38,590 bases of DNA from Nemertoderma westbladi. Its lineage: Eukaryota; Xenacoelomorpha; Nemertodermatida; Nemertodermatidae. Shown here in pieces: positions 18,625 to 27,490 of this stretch; within the stretch, counting starts at the first letter, position 1, and the number at the start of each line of letters is the position of its first letter. Under the pieces are notes generated by a model. It did no database searches. It saw only the letters and a program-made list of their open reading frames with translations, and had not been told where the DNA came from. The position numbers were made by a program, and so were the translations under genes. The stretch spans positions 1 to 38,590 of the forward strand of contig JAUCBJ010002621.1 in assembly GCA_032718475.1 (NCBI GenBank), given 5' to 3'.

Positions 18625-18870
18625 TATTATTATTATTATTATTTTATATAATAACAATTAAATAACAGCGACAAGACAGATAAATAAATATTAATGATAT
18701 TTTTTTATTCTATTCATATATTTATACAGATCATTTTATATATATATATATATACAACCAATCAACTAAGAACACGTGTCAATATGTATGTCATGTAACC
18801 AATAGAAAGTAAATAATAACAGTAAATGAAGCAAAATAGGTCAGGCTACAGTATAACTCGGATATTTATC
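18625..18870. other. AT-rich non-coding, (TA)n run
   Basis: Follows the last gene of the Polinton-type element; contains a (TA)n tract at about 18737-18755. The element's right terminus should lie here, but no terminal inverted repeat partner was found near 7.3-7.66 kb. Confidence 0.4.
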
Positions 18871-18960
18871 GCCTTTTTCTCTCGTGGTTGGATGGGAGAG
18901 TGAGTGAAGAAATGTGGGGAGTTATAACGGTCCCGAGTTCGAACCCGGTTGAATATTTTG
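18871..18960 (+). repeat. tRNA-like (SINE head) fragment
   Basis: A GGTCCCGAGTTCGAACCCGG stretch near 18929-18948 contains a good B box (GAGTTCGAACC). About 50 bases upstream, CGTGGTTGGATGGGAG is a weak A box. Pairing of the T-stem is imperfect, so a functional tRNA gene is unlikely; a decayed SINE head or tRNA pseudogene fits. Confidence 0.35.
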
Positions 18961-18994
18961 TTATCTGAAAAATTGCAAAATTAAATTTAGTTAC

Positions 18995-19350
18995 TGGTGA
19001 AAAATAGTAGAAGTTACCTGTAGACACCCCTAGCGCCTGTGAAATAAAGGTTGGTGAATATGAAAATACTGGTTGTTGAAAAATAGCGATTTGAAAAAAT
19101 AGTAGACGTTACCTGTAGACATCCCTAGCATCTGTAAAATAAAGGTTGGTAAATATGGAAATACTGGTTGCTGAAAAATAGCGATTTGAAAAAATAGTAG
19201 ACGTTACCTGTAGACACCCCTAGCGCCTGTAAAATAAAGGTTGGTAAATATGGAAATACTGGTTGCTGAAAAATAGCGATTTGAAAAATAGTAGAAGTTA
19301 CCTGATGCTAAGTGTAGACACACGAACACCTGTAAGATAAAGGCTTATGA
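18995..19350. repeat. 95-bp tandem repeat, about 3.5 copies
   Basis: The word gttacctg occurs at 19013, 19108, 19203 and 19297, spaced 95, 95 and 94. Units share tagacacccctagcgcctgt, aaataaaggttggt and aatactggttgctgaaaaat. The last copy degenerates into unique sequence around 19350. Confidence 0.9.
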
Positions 19351-19630
19351 TTGGAGGAAGGAGTAGCGTTGGGTGACTAATAACACCTCTAGCGGAAGAT
19401 GCGGGAACTTGAGAAGTTGCCATGGTTACGGTTAAAATGCTGACATCTGATTGGTTGAAATAATAACGACCACTGCTAATGGTTAAATGGTGGCTTCTGA
19501 TTGGAGGAAGGAGTAGAAATGGATGGTAATGATGGGCTATGGGTGACCTTGATACAGTGTCATATAAATATATACTACTTATAACACAATTACGTTGATT
19601 TAAATATAAACTACTGTTCGAAAACAATTA
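19351..19630. repeat. Diverged short repeat of about 100 bases
   Basis: The phrase ctgattggaggaaggagta occurs near 19348-19370 (variant tgattggaggaaggagta) and 19496-19515, and a variant ctgattggttgaaat at 19446. The copies are embedded in otherwise unrelated sequence. No coding potential was recognised on either strand. Confidence 0.4.
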
Positions 19631-19633
19631 CTT

Positions 19634-19830
19634 GGCTTTCAACATAATGTTCAGTAGAACACAATGACATGGCTTTGAACGTAATGTTCAGTTAGAACAC
19701 GATTATGTTGATTTCAACATAATGTTATGTTAGAACATAATTACGTGGCTTTGAACATAATGTTCTGTTAGAACACAATTACGTAGAAACAAAATACGTG
19801 GCTTTGAACATAATGTTCTGATTTGGTTTT
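19634..19830. repeat. About 52-bp tandem repeat with palindromic core
   Basis: Four to five diverged units, each with gtggctttgaac, the palindrome aacATAatgtt (odd-length) and gttagaacacaatta. Because gaacataatgttc pairs with itself, each unit can fold into a small hairpin. Unit borders vary and one has lost its core near 19790. Confidence 0.7.
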
Positions 19831-19958
19831 ATATTAGATGTGTGGTGATGTTTCATGATTTTCTTTTTCTGTATTGCATTGTGTCCATTATCAGGGAATT
19901 ATTTTATTTATATTTGAATACTATTTGTGTGTTATTATAAATATTATATTTATTGCAG

Positions 19959-20235
19959 AGACATTGTCACAGGCTACTTGTTCTGTGTATTTAACAAAGG
20001 ACACAAAGAGACTCTTTCTTTCTTCAATAAGAGTGTGGGGGTAGGCGATTTGGTTAGACTTATAGAACCAGCACACCACAGAGAGTTGTTTGGGGGGACT
20101 CCCATTGTCGTTGTAGAAGAGTCGCCAATAAAAATTTATGTATTGAGTGTACCACGGAAACAAATCCAGATGAAAACCATAACGGATACAATGGAGCCCT
20201 TTTCCATTGTAATGAACGACTTGCAACTTCAAGGA
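19959..20235 (+). CDS. Exon-like segment of an unknown gene
   Basis: An open frame flanked by splice signals: TTATTGCAG just before 19959 and GTAAGT right after 20235. It ends in phase 0. The 92-residue product contains GYLFCVFNKG, SFFNKSVGVGDLVRL and GTPIVVVEESPIKIYVL, a beta-strand-rich pattern reminiscent of an OB fold, but no family is recognised. Codon use differs from the mobile elements around it. The next exon-like segment begins at 20615 in the matching phase. Upstream exons were not found in the repeats to the left. Could be the end of a host gene or a captured fragment. Confidence 0.45.
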
Positions 20236-20614
20236 GTAAGTTTAGACAGTTTTCTTACACTTTAAGTCTTGCTGTATAAATTAATGGTTACTAATGTATT
20301 TTTTTAGAAAATATAAATTACATAACTATGCGACGGATTCAAAGCTAAAAAAAGTTTTAATAATGATTTAGGCAATAGGTTATTTTAAATCTCCAGATAA
20401 AATTTGGTAATTAAAAATTAGATAAAATTAAGATTAAAAATATTAAAAATTATAATATAAATTCGGCATATTGCCACCTTCAAGAGTATGGTTGTAAATT
20501 ATTAAGAATTAATATTGCGGCAAATTGCCACATTTTTAAGGGTTGTTACGGAAACGGTTCATATTATGTTTTTCCTTACGTGATAAATTATTTTTAATTC
20601 TTTTTTTTATTTAG
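20236..20614 (+). other. Putative intron
   Basis: AT-rich (mostly A and T runs), starts GTAAGT and ends with a T-rich tract and TTTAG. A short imperfect repeat (cggcatattgccacctt / gcggcaaattgccacattt) occurs at 20464 and 20517. No coding content seen. Confidence 0.4.
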
Positions 20615-20782
20615 TCAAAAACTCAGACATTAACAAATCACCAAGTGCGGCAACATGTGACTCACCAAATCCAACACTATAATGGACAATTGAATGTTGT
20701 TGGATGGTCGAAATCAAGTAGTTTTGGAGCAGATGAAGAAGGGGGGACAATGTTCGACTCTTCAAAATTACATATAACGTAA
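20615..20782 (+). CDS. Second exon-like segment with stop codon
   Basis: Fifty-five codons plus TAA, entering in phase 0, consistent with the preceding exon. It begins SKTQTLTNHQVRQH and ends SSKLHIT. An AATAAA lies 44 bases after the stop (20826-20831), a suitable poly(A) signal. Alternative reading: GAAGAAGGGGGGACAA at 20735-20750 followed by TGTTCG looks like a polypurine tract beside an LTR start, in which case the last ten codons would be retroelement sequence. Confidence 0.35.
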   Translation, partial: SKTQTLTNHQVRQHVTHQIQHYNGQLNVVGWSKSSSFGADEEGGTMFDSSKLHIT

Positions 20783-21690
20783 TTACACATAATCACGAAT
20801 TCTTGATAGAAGCATTGTAACAACAAATAAATATCATCCGCGTTTCCCCTACCAGACGTGCGTCTTTGGTATTATTACGATAAATACCCTAGACCCAACT
20901 AATAAACGGAAAGACACAAACATCCACGGAAACGTTGCGCTAAACACCGTTTTACACGATATATCTATGGGAGTTTCGAGCGAAACTTGTTCGACATATC
21001 ACCTACGCTCGCTCAACTCAGACGATCCTTAAGTACACCTACGATCAGAGTTCCGGAATACTCGGTCAGACCTCCTCATTCTTTAGTTGGACCTCAGACT
21101 TGCGATTCTGGTGGTGTCGCGGATCCTCGCGGACTGTATTCACTGTTCAAAGATCTAGTGCTACCCTAACAATTAATCGGTAACACTCTGACAGTGATTT
21201 CTAGCTAGCCGCCCATCTTACCTAGCCGGATTGGGATGCGGACACCTAATATCACCATTCAACCGTGTGGTCGTCCCAGTTTAACGCGATACAACCCTTC
21301 ATCAAGGTGAAGGAGAGCGTTGTACGAAACGAGTTAAACGCTATTCTACAAAGATCAGAAAGGAAACCTGCGTTTGTTCAGATAAACGTAAGTTATAACA
21401 GCAAGTCCAAGCGGTAAACGAATTGGCTTTATCTCAGTTCGATTGGGAAATCTTGAATCTCTAAGAAGATATCGAGCTTAGACAACCCTATTCTCTGCGA
21501 GAGTTTTGGACGAGCGTGTCCAACGACAAGCGGAGGAAAATCAGCTCGAGGAGAAGCAGATCGAAATGGACGAGACACTGACCGTAACCCTAAACCTTCT
21601 GATGCAATTGTATTGCACCCTTCACCCAGGAGTTATAGCCCTCCTAGTAAAGTGGCTCTCCCCAAAGACTTTGACTTTGACTAATTTTTG
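20751..21690 (+). mobile_element. BEL-type 5' end fragment: possible LTR, leader and gag start
   Basis: GC content rises after about 20840. A possible LTR start is TGTTCG at 20751 and a possible primer-binding site is TGGTGTCGCGGATC near 21110. Downstream, short plus frames carry ERVQRQAEENQLEEKQIEMD (21512 onward), a charged coiled-coil-like stretch usual at the start of BEL gag, and then, one frame over, PPSKVALPKDFDFD, which resembles the LPK..L..FDG block. The sequence is truncated directly afterwards. LTR limits are guesses since no second copy is in the window. Confidence 0.4.
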
Positions 21691-21711
21691 AAATAAAAAT
21701 AATTATTAATG

Positions 21712-21930
21712 TGGGGCGAGCCACGAAGTGAGTGAGCCTTAGCGTAGTGGTACCATTAATCAACCTGTCGTTCTGTCGTTCTGTCTCGTTTTTTTTTCAG
21801 TATTTTATTTTAAACGTTAATAACTCGGCCAATCCTTCTTGAAATCTATTCAAACTTGATACACATGTTGTTTGGCAAAAGTTTGAAAATTTTCCAAGTA
21901 GATAGGCAAGCGTGGGGCCTTCGTGCAGCA
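21712..21930 (+). repeat. Truncated relatives of the GTGGGGCGAGCCACGAAG element
   Basis: At 21712 the sequence starts gtggggcgagccacgaag, followed by gagccttagcg, matching the terminal inverted repeats of the element at 24793-25321. A second related end, gtggggccttcgtgcagca, lies at 21911. The rest has no coding content; a T-run with ctgtcgttctgt repeated lies near 21768-21785. Confidence 0.5.
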
Positions 21931-22128
21931 TCAGTGTTATTGCAGTTATAATAAATTTATTTATCCAAATTTAAAACGCGTTAAATTATTATTACTATAG
22001 AATATAAGAAATTTTGCAATTCTGCAGGTACCATACACTGCAGACATACCATATCATGTAATCTAATTAAACATGGCTCCGCCAACCCTTGCGGTGATTA
22101 TAGTTGAGGCCTAATTAGCCCAGTACCA
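21931..22128. other. Non-coding spacer
   Basis: AT-rich; ends with AGGCCTAATTAGCC just ahead of the palindrome-rich element. Nothing else recognised. Confidence 0.4.
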
Positions 22129-23037
22129 GTGTAACAGGAAAATATGCCCCCCCGGGAAATGTGCCCGGGGGGGCATATTTTCCTAGGAAAAAATGCCCCC
22201 CCGGGCAAATTTCCCTAGGAAAAAATGCCCCCCCTTAGGAAATTATGCCCCCCCTGAATTATACAATAAACAAAACTTATTACTACTAAAACTTACAAAA
22301 ATTATACAAAACAATAAACAGTCACTTTACCAAATGAAGGAAAGGAGCAGGTTACAGAGGCAGGCCTTTCTAACCAAAACAATAAACGATCATTTAACTA
22401 ATTGAGGGAAAGGAGCAGGTTACAGAGGCGGGATTTTCTAACCAAAACAATAAACAGTCACTTTAGCAAATCAGGGAAAGGAGCAGGTTACAGAGACAGG
22501 ATTTTCTAACCAAAACAATAAACGATATCATTACCAATTGAGAGAAAGGAGCAGGTTACAGAGGCGGGATTTTCTAACCAAAACAATAAACAATCACTTT
22601 ACCAAATCAGGGAAAGGAGCAGGTTAGACTTAAAAAAGCTTGGAGCTGCCCGGCGCCCACACAACACCACACACTCGCACTGCTGTTATACCAGTAGTTA
22701 CTACAGTAGCCTACTGACTTAGATACTTCAGTATGCTGTTCTACATCCCTTACTGCCTTACCTGCTTACCTACCGGCAGACCGGTACCGTACTATTCTTC
22801 CAACTATTACAAGTTCTGCAGTTGGTAGATTAAATGTGGCTACCAGCAGACCGGTATCGTACCAGTTTTCAGACTTTTGAGGGGGGCTAATTTTCCTGAG
22901 GGGAGGCATTATTTCCTAAGGAGAAAATGCCCCCCCGGGCTAAATTTCCTAGGAAAAATTGCCCGGGGGGACATAATATCCTAGGAAATAATGCCCCGTG
23001 GGGCATATTCTAGGGGGGGCTGATTTCCTTGTGACAC
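22129..23037. mobile_element. Palindrome-rich inverted-repeat (foldback/MITE-like) element
   Basis: The ends are inverted relative to each other: GTGTAACAGGAAA at 22129 and, reversed from 23037, GTGTCACAAGGAAA. Both subterminal regions (22140-22255 and 22878-23030) consist of a repeated module, CCTAGGAAA followed by ATGCCCCCCCGGGC, in both orientations, so each end can form several nested hairpins. Between lie a 68-bp satellite and about 230 bases of unique sequence. Flanks CAGTACCA and CAGCACCG agree at 6 of 8 positions, a possible decayed target duplication. No transposase is encoded, so it would be non-autonomous. Confidence 0.6.
22270..22627. repeat. 68-bp tandem repeat inside the foldback element
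   Basis: ggagcag occurs at 22344, 22412, 22480, 22548 and 22616, exactly 68 apart. Units share ggttacagaggc, ttctaaccaaaacaataaac and a variable TCA..TTTAC..AAAT part that alternates between two versions, hinting at a 136-base higher-order unit. Confidence 0.9.
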
Positions 23038-23039
23038 CA

Positions 23040-23780
23040 GCACCGGTAATAATAATATAATACAGTAATAGTTTAGATAGTTACCGCTAATCATTCAGTC
23101 ATTGGCACGGTACACCATATTGCTGTACTGCCGTTGTAGTGCGCACCGTATGTACCACCCTACTACCGGTACCGGCTGACCACGTGACCGGTGGCAACAA
23201 GCACGTCAACACTTGCACAGCAACAGCACTACCGGCGATACACAGGTTTGAATTTATGTAGAGTTTGCTCAACAGTACAGATATAAAATAGTTATCTGAA
23301 TTATATATATTACTATTGACAAGTATTGAAATATATACCGTTATTCGTGTTATCAGTATTTGCAACATCTGACATTGAAGAGGTGAGAGAAGATGAATAC
23401 CTAAACAGTGTGTATTATTTTCGTTTACTGTTCTTATAGTCTATTTATTAGGTGTGGTATTAGTGTGTTTTGTTACTTAGTGGGAATTATTATTATTGTG
23501 TGTTTTATTCACTTTGAATTCGTACGGTCCAATAAATTTAATGTTAATTAATTAGCCATTTATACAAAGTTTTTATGATAGTATAATAGGAAGTTAGAGT
23601 CATTATACTGTAGATCTCGAGTTATTTTAGATTGTCTATAGCGTATTACATCATGAACGAACAATGCGAAATAAACTAAACCCTATATATTGGACCACCT
23701 ATTATCAATCGCAGTAAACTACCGCATTTCCAAGGCCATTCCTATGAACTGATGCCACAACTCATCCAAAAACTTATAAA
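23040..23780. other. Non-coding stretch
   Basis: No gene recognised. Near 23088-23230 there are several ACCGGTA/TACCGGT words and a minus-strand frame rich in Val/Thr, judged chance. The remainder is AT-rich and leads up to the CxxC ORF. Confidence 0.35.
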
Positions 23781-24371
23781 ATGCCACGCAGGAAGGGAAA
23801 TAGAAACAACTGTGAATCATGTGGGATTTTTTTAACATTAGCTAGAGCTACACTAAACGGTTTTTGTTACCGGTGCGAAATAGCCATATTAGATAAAAAT
23901 AACAGGCCTGCTGTACAACAAATTTTGGGGCAGGAGTCTATAGCAGTTGGCAGTAGATATTCCCAGTTTATCACTTCCCATCACTTCATCACTCCTGATC
24001 ACTTTCCATCAATGACACCCGCACTCCAAGCAGGAGTAGATTTATCTTTAGGTGCCGTTTCTTCAACCAGTAAAAATTCAATAATTGTTATTGGAATAGA
24101 CAGCAACGCTCACTTGCGGTATCTTCTGTGTCATCGTCCAGAAACCAATGGGTGGCATTGCGACCATCATATTGAAGTGGATCAGCGTCGAAATAGAGGG
24201 GAATCTCAACTGCTCTCTGCTCCTGTTAGTGTATCGGTTGCAGTTAGAGATCAACCCAACCCCACAACTTGTTACCCTCCCAATTGGTCTGTCAGTTCCG
24301 AGGCGGAGCTCAGCAGCCAGCTGAGTTATGAGGTACTCTTCAACTCCCGATGTTGCCTTACTCAATGTTAA
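23781..24371 (+). CDS. Hypothetical protein with paired CxxC motifs
   Basis: 196 codons from an ATG in an AAAATG context. After a basic start (PRRKGNRNN) come CESC at residues 12-15 and CYRC at 32-35, spaced like a small zinc ribbon or treble clef. The next part is low in charge and rich in His/Phe/Ser; the end is Ser/Gln/Leu rich with a few Cys. No family recognised. There is no visible intron, and the neighbours are repeats, so it may be a transposon-derived gene or an exon. Followed by a stop and AT-rich DNA. Confidence 0.35.
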   Translation: MPRRKGNRNNCESCGIFLTLARATLNGFCYRCEIAILDKNNRPAVQQILGQESIAVGSRYSQFITSHHFITPDHFPSMTPALQAGVDLSLGAVSSTSKNSIIVIGIDSNAHLRYLLCHRPETNGWHCDHHIEVDQRRNRGESQLLSAPVSVSVAVRDQPNPTTCYPPNWSVSSEAELSSQLSYEVLFNSRCCLTQC

Positions 24372-24792
24372 AATAATTTAGTGTTCTCGAATATTTATTA
24401 CGTAACTAGAGAGCCGCTTAACTACATAAACCAATATTGGATATTGAGTTCCGTTTTGGAGTTCGTCTTACAAACACTAAAGTTGCAATAACTTTTGAGT
24501 GTGTGAATGGATTTTGCTAAAAAAAACTTTCAAACCTTTTCTACGTCGATTCTATTTCACCACATGTAATAAAATTTAAAAAATTCGACCAAAAATGTTT
24601 TACTTTAAAGTAAAATCAAGGCAATGCTTACTAATTGATTCAAGCGAGTACATTCGAGCGAAAAAGTGACAATTTAAGAATAAAATGCATTTATAACTGG
24701 TAAAAAATGATGTTTTGAGACTTTGCCATTATAATGAAAAATATAATTATCATTATACTATTATCAATACCATCATAACAAAAATACACGAA
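24372..24792. other. AT-rich non-coding stretch
   Basis: No gene or repeat family recognised. AATTATCATTA at about 24742 recurs at 25322 on the far side of the TIR element; its distance from the left end makes it an uncertain target duplication. Confidence 0.35.
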
Positions 24793-25175
24793 GTGGGGAC
24801 TTCGCGCAGCACGAAGTTGGCAGAGCCTTAGCGAATTGACACTGTTAGGGGGTAGGTCAATTTATGCAAATAGTCACGTTGGCCCTCTAGCGGCAGACTG
24901 GAGAACTGCAGATGGATTCGCCTCCTTTGAAAGTCACAGCTAATGGTCTAATACATATCTGCCAAGTTTCAGCTTAAACGGATTAAAAGCAAAGAAATGG
25001 GAGGGCATTTAATGTTTAGACATGTGGCCCTCTAGCGGGAGACCATTGCACTGATGGTGTCTGAAAGTCTCTCAAAAATCTCAACTTTTGCTCATATTGA
25101 TACCTACAAATTTTCAACTTGGCAGCTTTAAATCCGACAAAGTTATTAGCATGTCAAAATCGTAACGACGACGAC

Positions 25176-25223
<48 letters not shown>

Positions 25224-25321
25224 AACGACGACGACGACGACGACAACTATTTGCATAAATTGACCCACCCCCTAACAGTGTCAATTCGCTAAGGCTCCGC
25301 CAACTTCGTGGCTCGCCCCAC
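24793..25321. mobile_element. Non-autonomous DNA element with about 80-bp TIRs and (CGA)n core
   Basis: The left arm 24793-24874 and right arm 25246-25321 are inverted copies. Both, read inward, have GTGGGG, CACGAAGTTGGC, GAGCCTTAGCGAATTGACAC, TGTTAGGGGGT and CAATTTATGCAAATAGT. The arms differ mainly near the tips, where the left has acttcgcgcag and the right has cgagc. The interior has GGCCCTCTAGCGG twice (24882, 25026) and a long (CGA)n tract next to the right arm. No protein is encoded. Related tips occur at 21712, 21911 and 30470, so this is a multi-copy family locally. Confidence 0.75.
25162..25245. repeat. (CGA)n microsatellite
   Basis: About 27 CGA/ACG triplets with three CAA interruptions. 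It directly abuts the right terminal inverted repeat, as microsatellites often do inside such elements. The poly-Arg frame on the minus strand is not a gene. Confidence 0.95.
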
Positions 25322-25920
25322 AATTATCATTATTTTTGCTGCACGGGCTAACTGCATACCGAAATCTTATATTTTGTCAGAGAATCATTTAATTTCATTG
25401 CGTATTTCATTTCAATTTCATGGCCTGCAACTCCATTGACTCCCTTTATGGCATCTTCACTGCCAAGTGATATCAAAGCTGCAAGCCAGATCCGTTTTGA
25501 CATCCGGATCTATGTTACATTCAATCGCGTCTGCAGCTACAACCCACATTTGAGTTATGCGCGATGCCTTCGAATATTGGTAATAGAATATTATACACCA
25601 TGAATATCCTATCAGATGGTTTTGGAAGGTTCATAATTGCAGACGAAACAGACCAGTCCAGAAACAGAAAAGTCCATACACAGATTGAATGTTAATTTCT
25701 TAGTGATGAGCGCAGTGAAGAGGCTTGCCTGGAATGGGGTGTTTGCTGGAAGTATCGGAAACCGTATGAAAAATGCCCTGTTATATTCGGGCTCCAAAAT
25801 GGCCAATGTCGATCCATCCCTACGTCATCAAATCTAAGAATCTTTGCAGACCTCGCCGAGGATATGGTAAATAGGAGGGCAATACTACCACCGACATCTC
25901 CCAATACTATCATTTTGTCG
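25322..25920 (-). pseudogene. Degraded coding sequence of unknown family
   Basis: On the minus strand several frames read like protein. From 25913 a frame includes FDDVGMDRHWPFWSPNITGH. From about 25560 a frame carries ASRITQMWVVAADAIECNI. One frame over, from about 25475 to 25370, VNGVAGHEIEMKYAMKL continues to a KLNDSLTK end. At least one frameshift lies near 25475-25490. The pieces do not match a family that is recognised. Length and composition suggest a decayed mobile-element or retro-copied gene, but chance open frames cannot be excluded. Confidence 0.25.
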
Positions 25921-26480
25921 AACCTTTTCTCTGCGGAAATGTTTGTACATTTGCTGGGGTTTCACATTTTGTTAAATTCAATGAAGGACCTCCTTTTGCA
26001 GGGATGTTCCTCAATTATAATGTTTTCCATAATCTGCATTAAATAGTTTTAATTATTTTGTTTATTTTTATTTTTAATTTTATTTTATTCATTTTTATAT
26101 TTTATATTAATTAAGTAAATTAATGAATGAATACAAATGAAACTTATACATAGGCCTACAGTTCAGTATTTAATTATTTTTTTAGTGTTTCATTTAATTT
26201 TATTAGGTATATTTATTATAAAAAAGTATTGTGTCATTATTGGCATTATTTATTAATTACTTCAGCAATTATTCTTATATTTTGTAATTTGTACACTTCC
26301 TAAAAGATAATAAATTATCTTATTGTTTGATTTATTCAAAATGTCATGTTTACTTTTAGGTACCTTCTTGCTGCTACAAATCAAGCATTGCAGAAATCTG
26401 CAACTGCAGCGCAAGATCTCCTATCATTACAATCATATGCCAGAATTTATCCAACCTTTATGTTCTTGATCGCATAAAAT
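25921..26480. other. AT-rich non-coding stretch
   Basis: Dominated by T and A runs between 26040 and 26350. No gene or repeat recognised. Confidence 0.4.
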
Positions 26481-26492
26481 ATAATATATACC

Positions 26493-26579
26493 TTCCCAAG
26501 ATGTATTTCTTGCTTTGGCCGTACATTGCCATCCTTGGAATGCATAATGAACTTGCCAAAGGAAGATACATCTTGGGGT
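26493..26579. repeat. Short inverted repeat
   Basis: CCCAAGATGTATTTCTTGC followed by TTTGGCC at 26493 onward is matched in reverse by CCAAAGGAAGATACATCTTGGGG ending near 26579. Arms of about 25 bases enclose about 35 bases and could fold into a hairpin. Confidence 0.55.
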
Positions 26580-26689
26580 TAATATAATAATATTGTGATC
26601 TGTGTTGGAAGAAGAAATTGAGCAATGGGGTTCACGACTCAAATTCAAAACCAGCTTAATTAGATGCAATAATATCCCAGAAATGGAGA

Positions 26690-26990
26690 ACGGAGAGTAC
26701 TTGGGGCAATGGCAAGGAGTAGCGAATACGGTAAGTAAATGGGACAACGGAAACGGAAGGGAGGGGCTAATACGGCGAACAGGGGGTACCCGGATAGCCG
26801 GAACAATGACGAGTTGGAGTGAATAGGGTATACAGCGAATGGGAGGTACCCGGGGGCGGGACAATGGCAAGGAGCAGCGAATATGGCGAACAGGGTGTAC
26901 TGTACATGTACTCCTGGAGCTGGACCAATGACAAGGAGCGAATACGGTGTTGGTGTACAGCGAACGGGAGGTACCCGGGGCTGGAATCAA
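26690..26990. repeat. Degenerate minisatellite
   Basis: The words caatg(g/a)caagga, gcgaata(c/t)gg, cagcgaa(t/c)gggaggtacccggggc recur in slightly different order between 26707 and 26983, with about 60-base spacing but irregular lengths (96, 58, 64). Open frames through it on both strands come from the repeat. Confidence 0.65.
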
Positions 26991-27490
26991 TCAATCAAAC
27001 AATCAATCCCATTTGACCCATGCACATGATATTTATAAATATACTTTTATTAGAAATTTTCAAAAAACAGCACTTTTCAACAGCTTGTAAACCATAAAAT
27101 TGTTTAAGTTTGATTGTTTTCCTATTAAAATATAGAAAGTTTTACATTTTCAAAAATTAATTAAATTCTTTAATCTGGTTAACAGACACTGCTAACCCAT
27201 GCACAAAGCACAACAATGTCAGCAGTAATTTTCTAAGTGAAAAAATTTCGAAACAAAAAGCTTCGGCACACAGTTTAATTAACATCCTTATACTTAATTT
27301 CTGACATAGGTTTTTAACTTACTCACTATCCTAAAGAATATCTGCTGTTTAAATGACGTTTTGGAGGTAAATTTAAACTGCTTTTGAATATTTATTGATC
27401 ATTTGTGTACCGGTATTTACTATGCCTAAATAGAGGATTGTTTGTACTGATACAGCTATAATATGGCTAATGAGGCCTAATTGACTAATA
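26991..27490. other. Non-coding stretch
   Basis: Starts with an (AATC)n-like tract (27 bases at 26987) and is otherwise AT-rich. It ends just upstream of the transposon-associated ORF with no clear promoter. Confidence 0.4.

Larger units (their letters stand above)
7300..18660. mobile_element. Polinton/adintovirus-type element, decayed and interrupted
   Basis: A set of genes diagnostic for Polinton (Maverick)-type elements is present: the amino-terminal part of a family-B DNA polymerase on plus, and on minus a hexon-like capsid protein, a pX-like basic protein, two related structural-type proteins, a retroviral-type integrase, a small core-type protein and a packaging ATPase. The polymerase and capsid genes converge, and their 3' parts are replaced by a BEL fragment (8876-11896). 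No adenovirus-type protease was recognised and no terminal inverted repeats were found, so both outer borders are approximate. Frameshifts, stop codons and a lost catalytic residue show it is inactive. Confidence 0.8.

Noticed and set aside
7300-18860. Terminal inverted repeats of the Polinton-type element
   Set aside because: Comparison by eye of both outer flanks gave only shared AT-rich words; no inverted match of useful length was found.
18871-18960. Functional tRNA gene
   Set aside because: A good B box is present but the T-stem mispairs, the A box is weak and no cloverleaf can be drawn by eye.
25114-25323. Minus ORF with a poly-Arg stretch
   Set aside because: Direct translation of the (CGA)n microsatellite and the TIR.
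26433-26994. Minus ORFs rich in Pro, Ser and His
   Set aside because: They follow the degenerate minisatellite on the opposite strand; the residue repeats mirror the DNA repeats.
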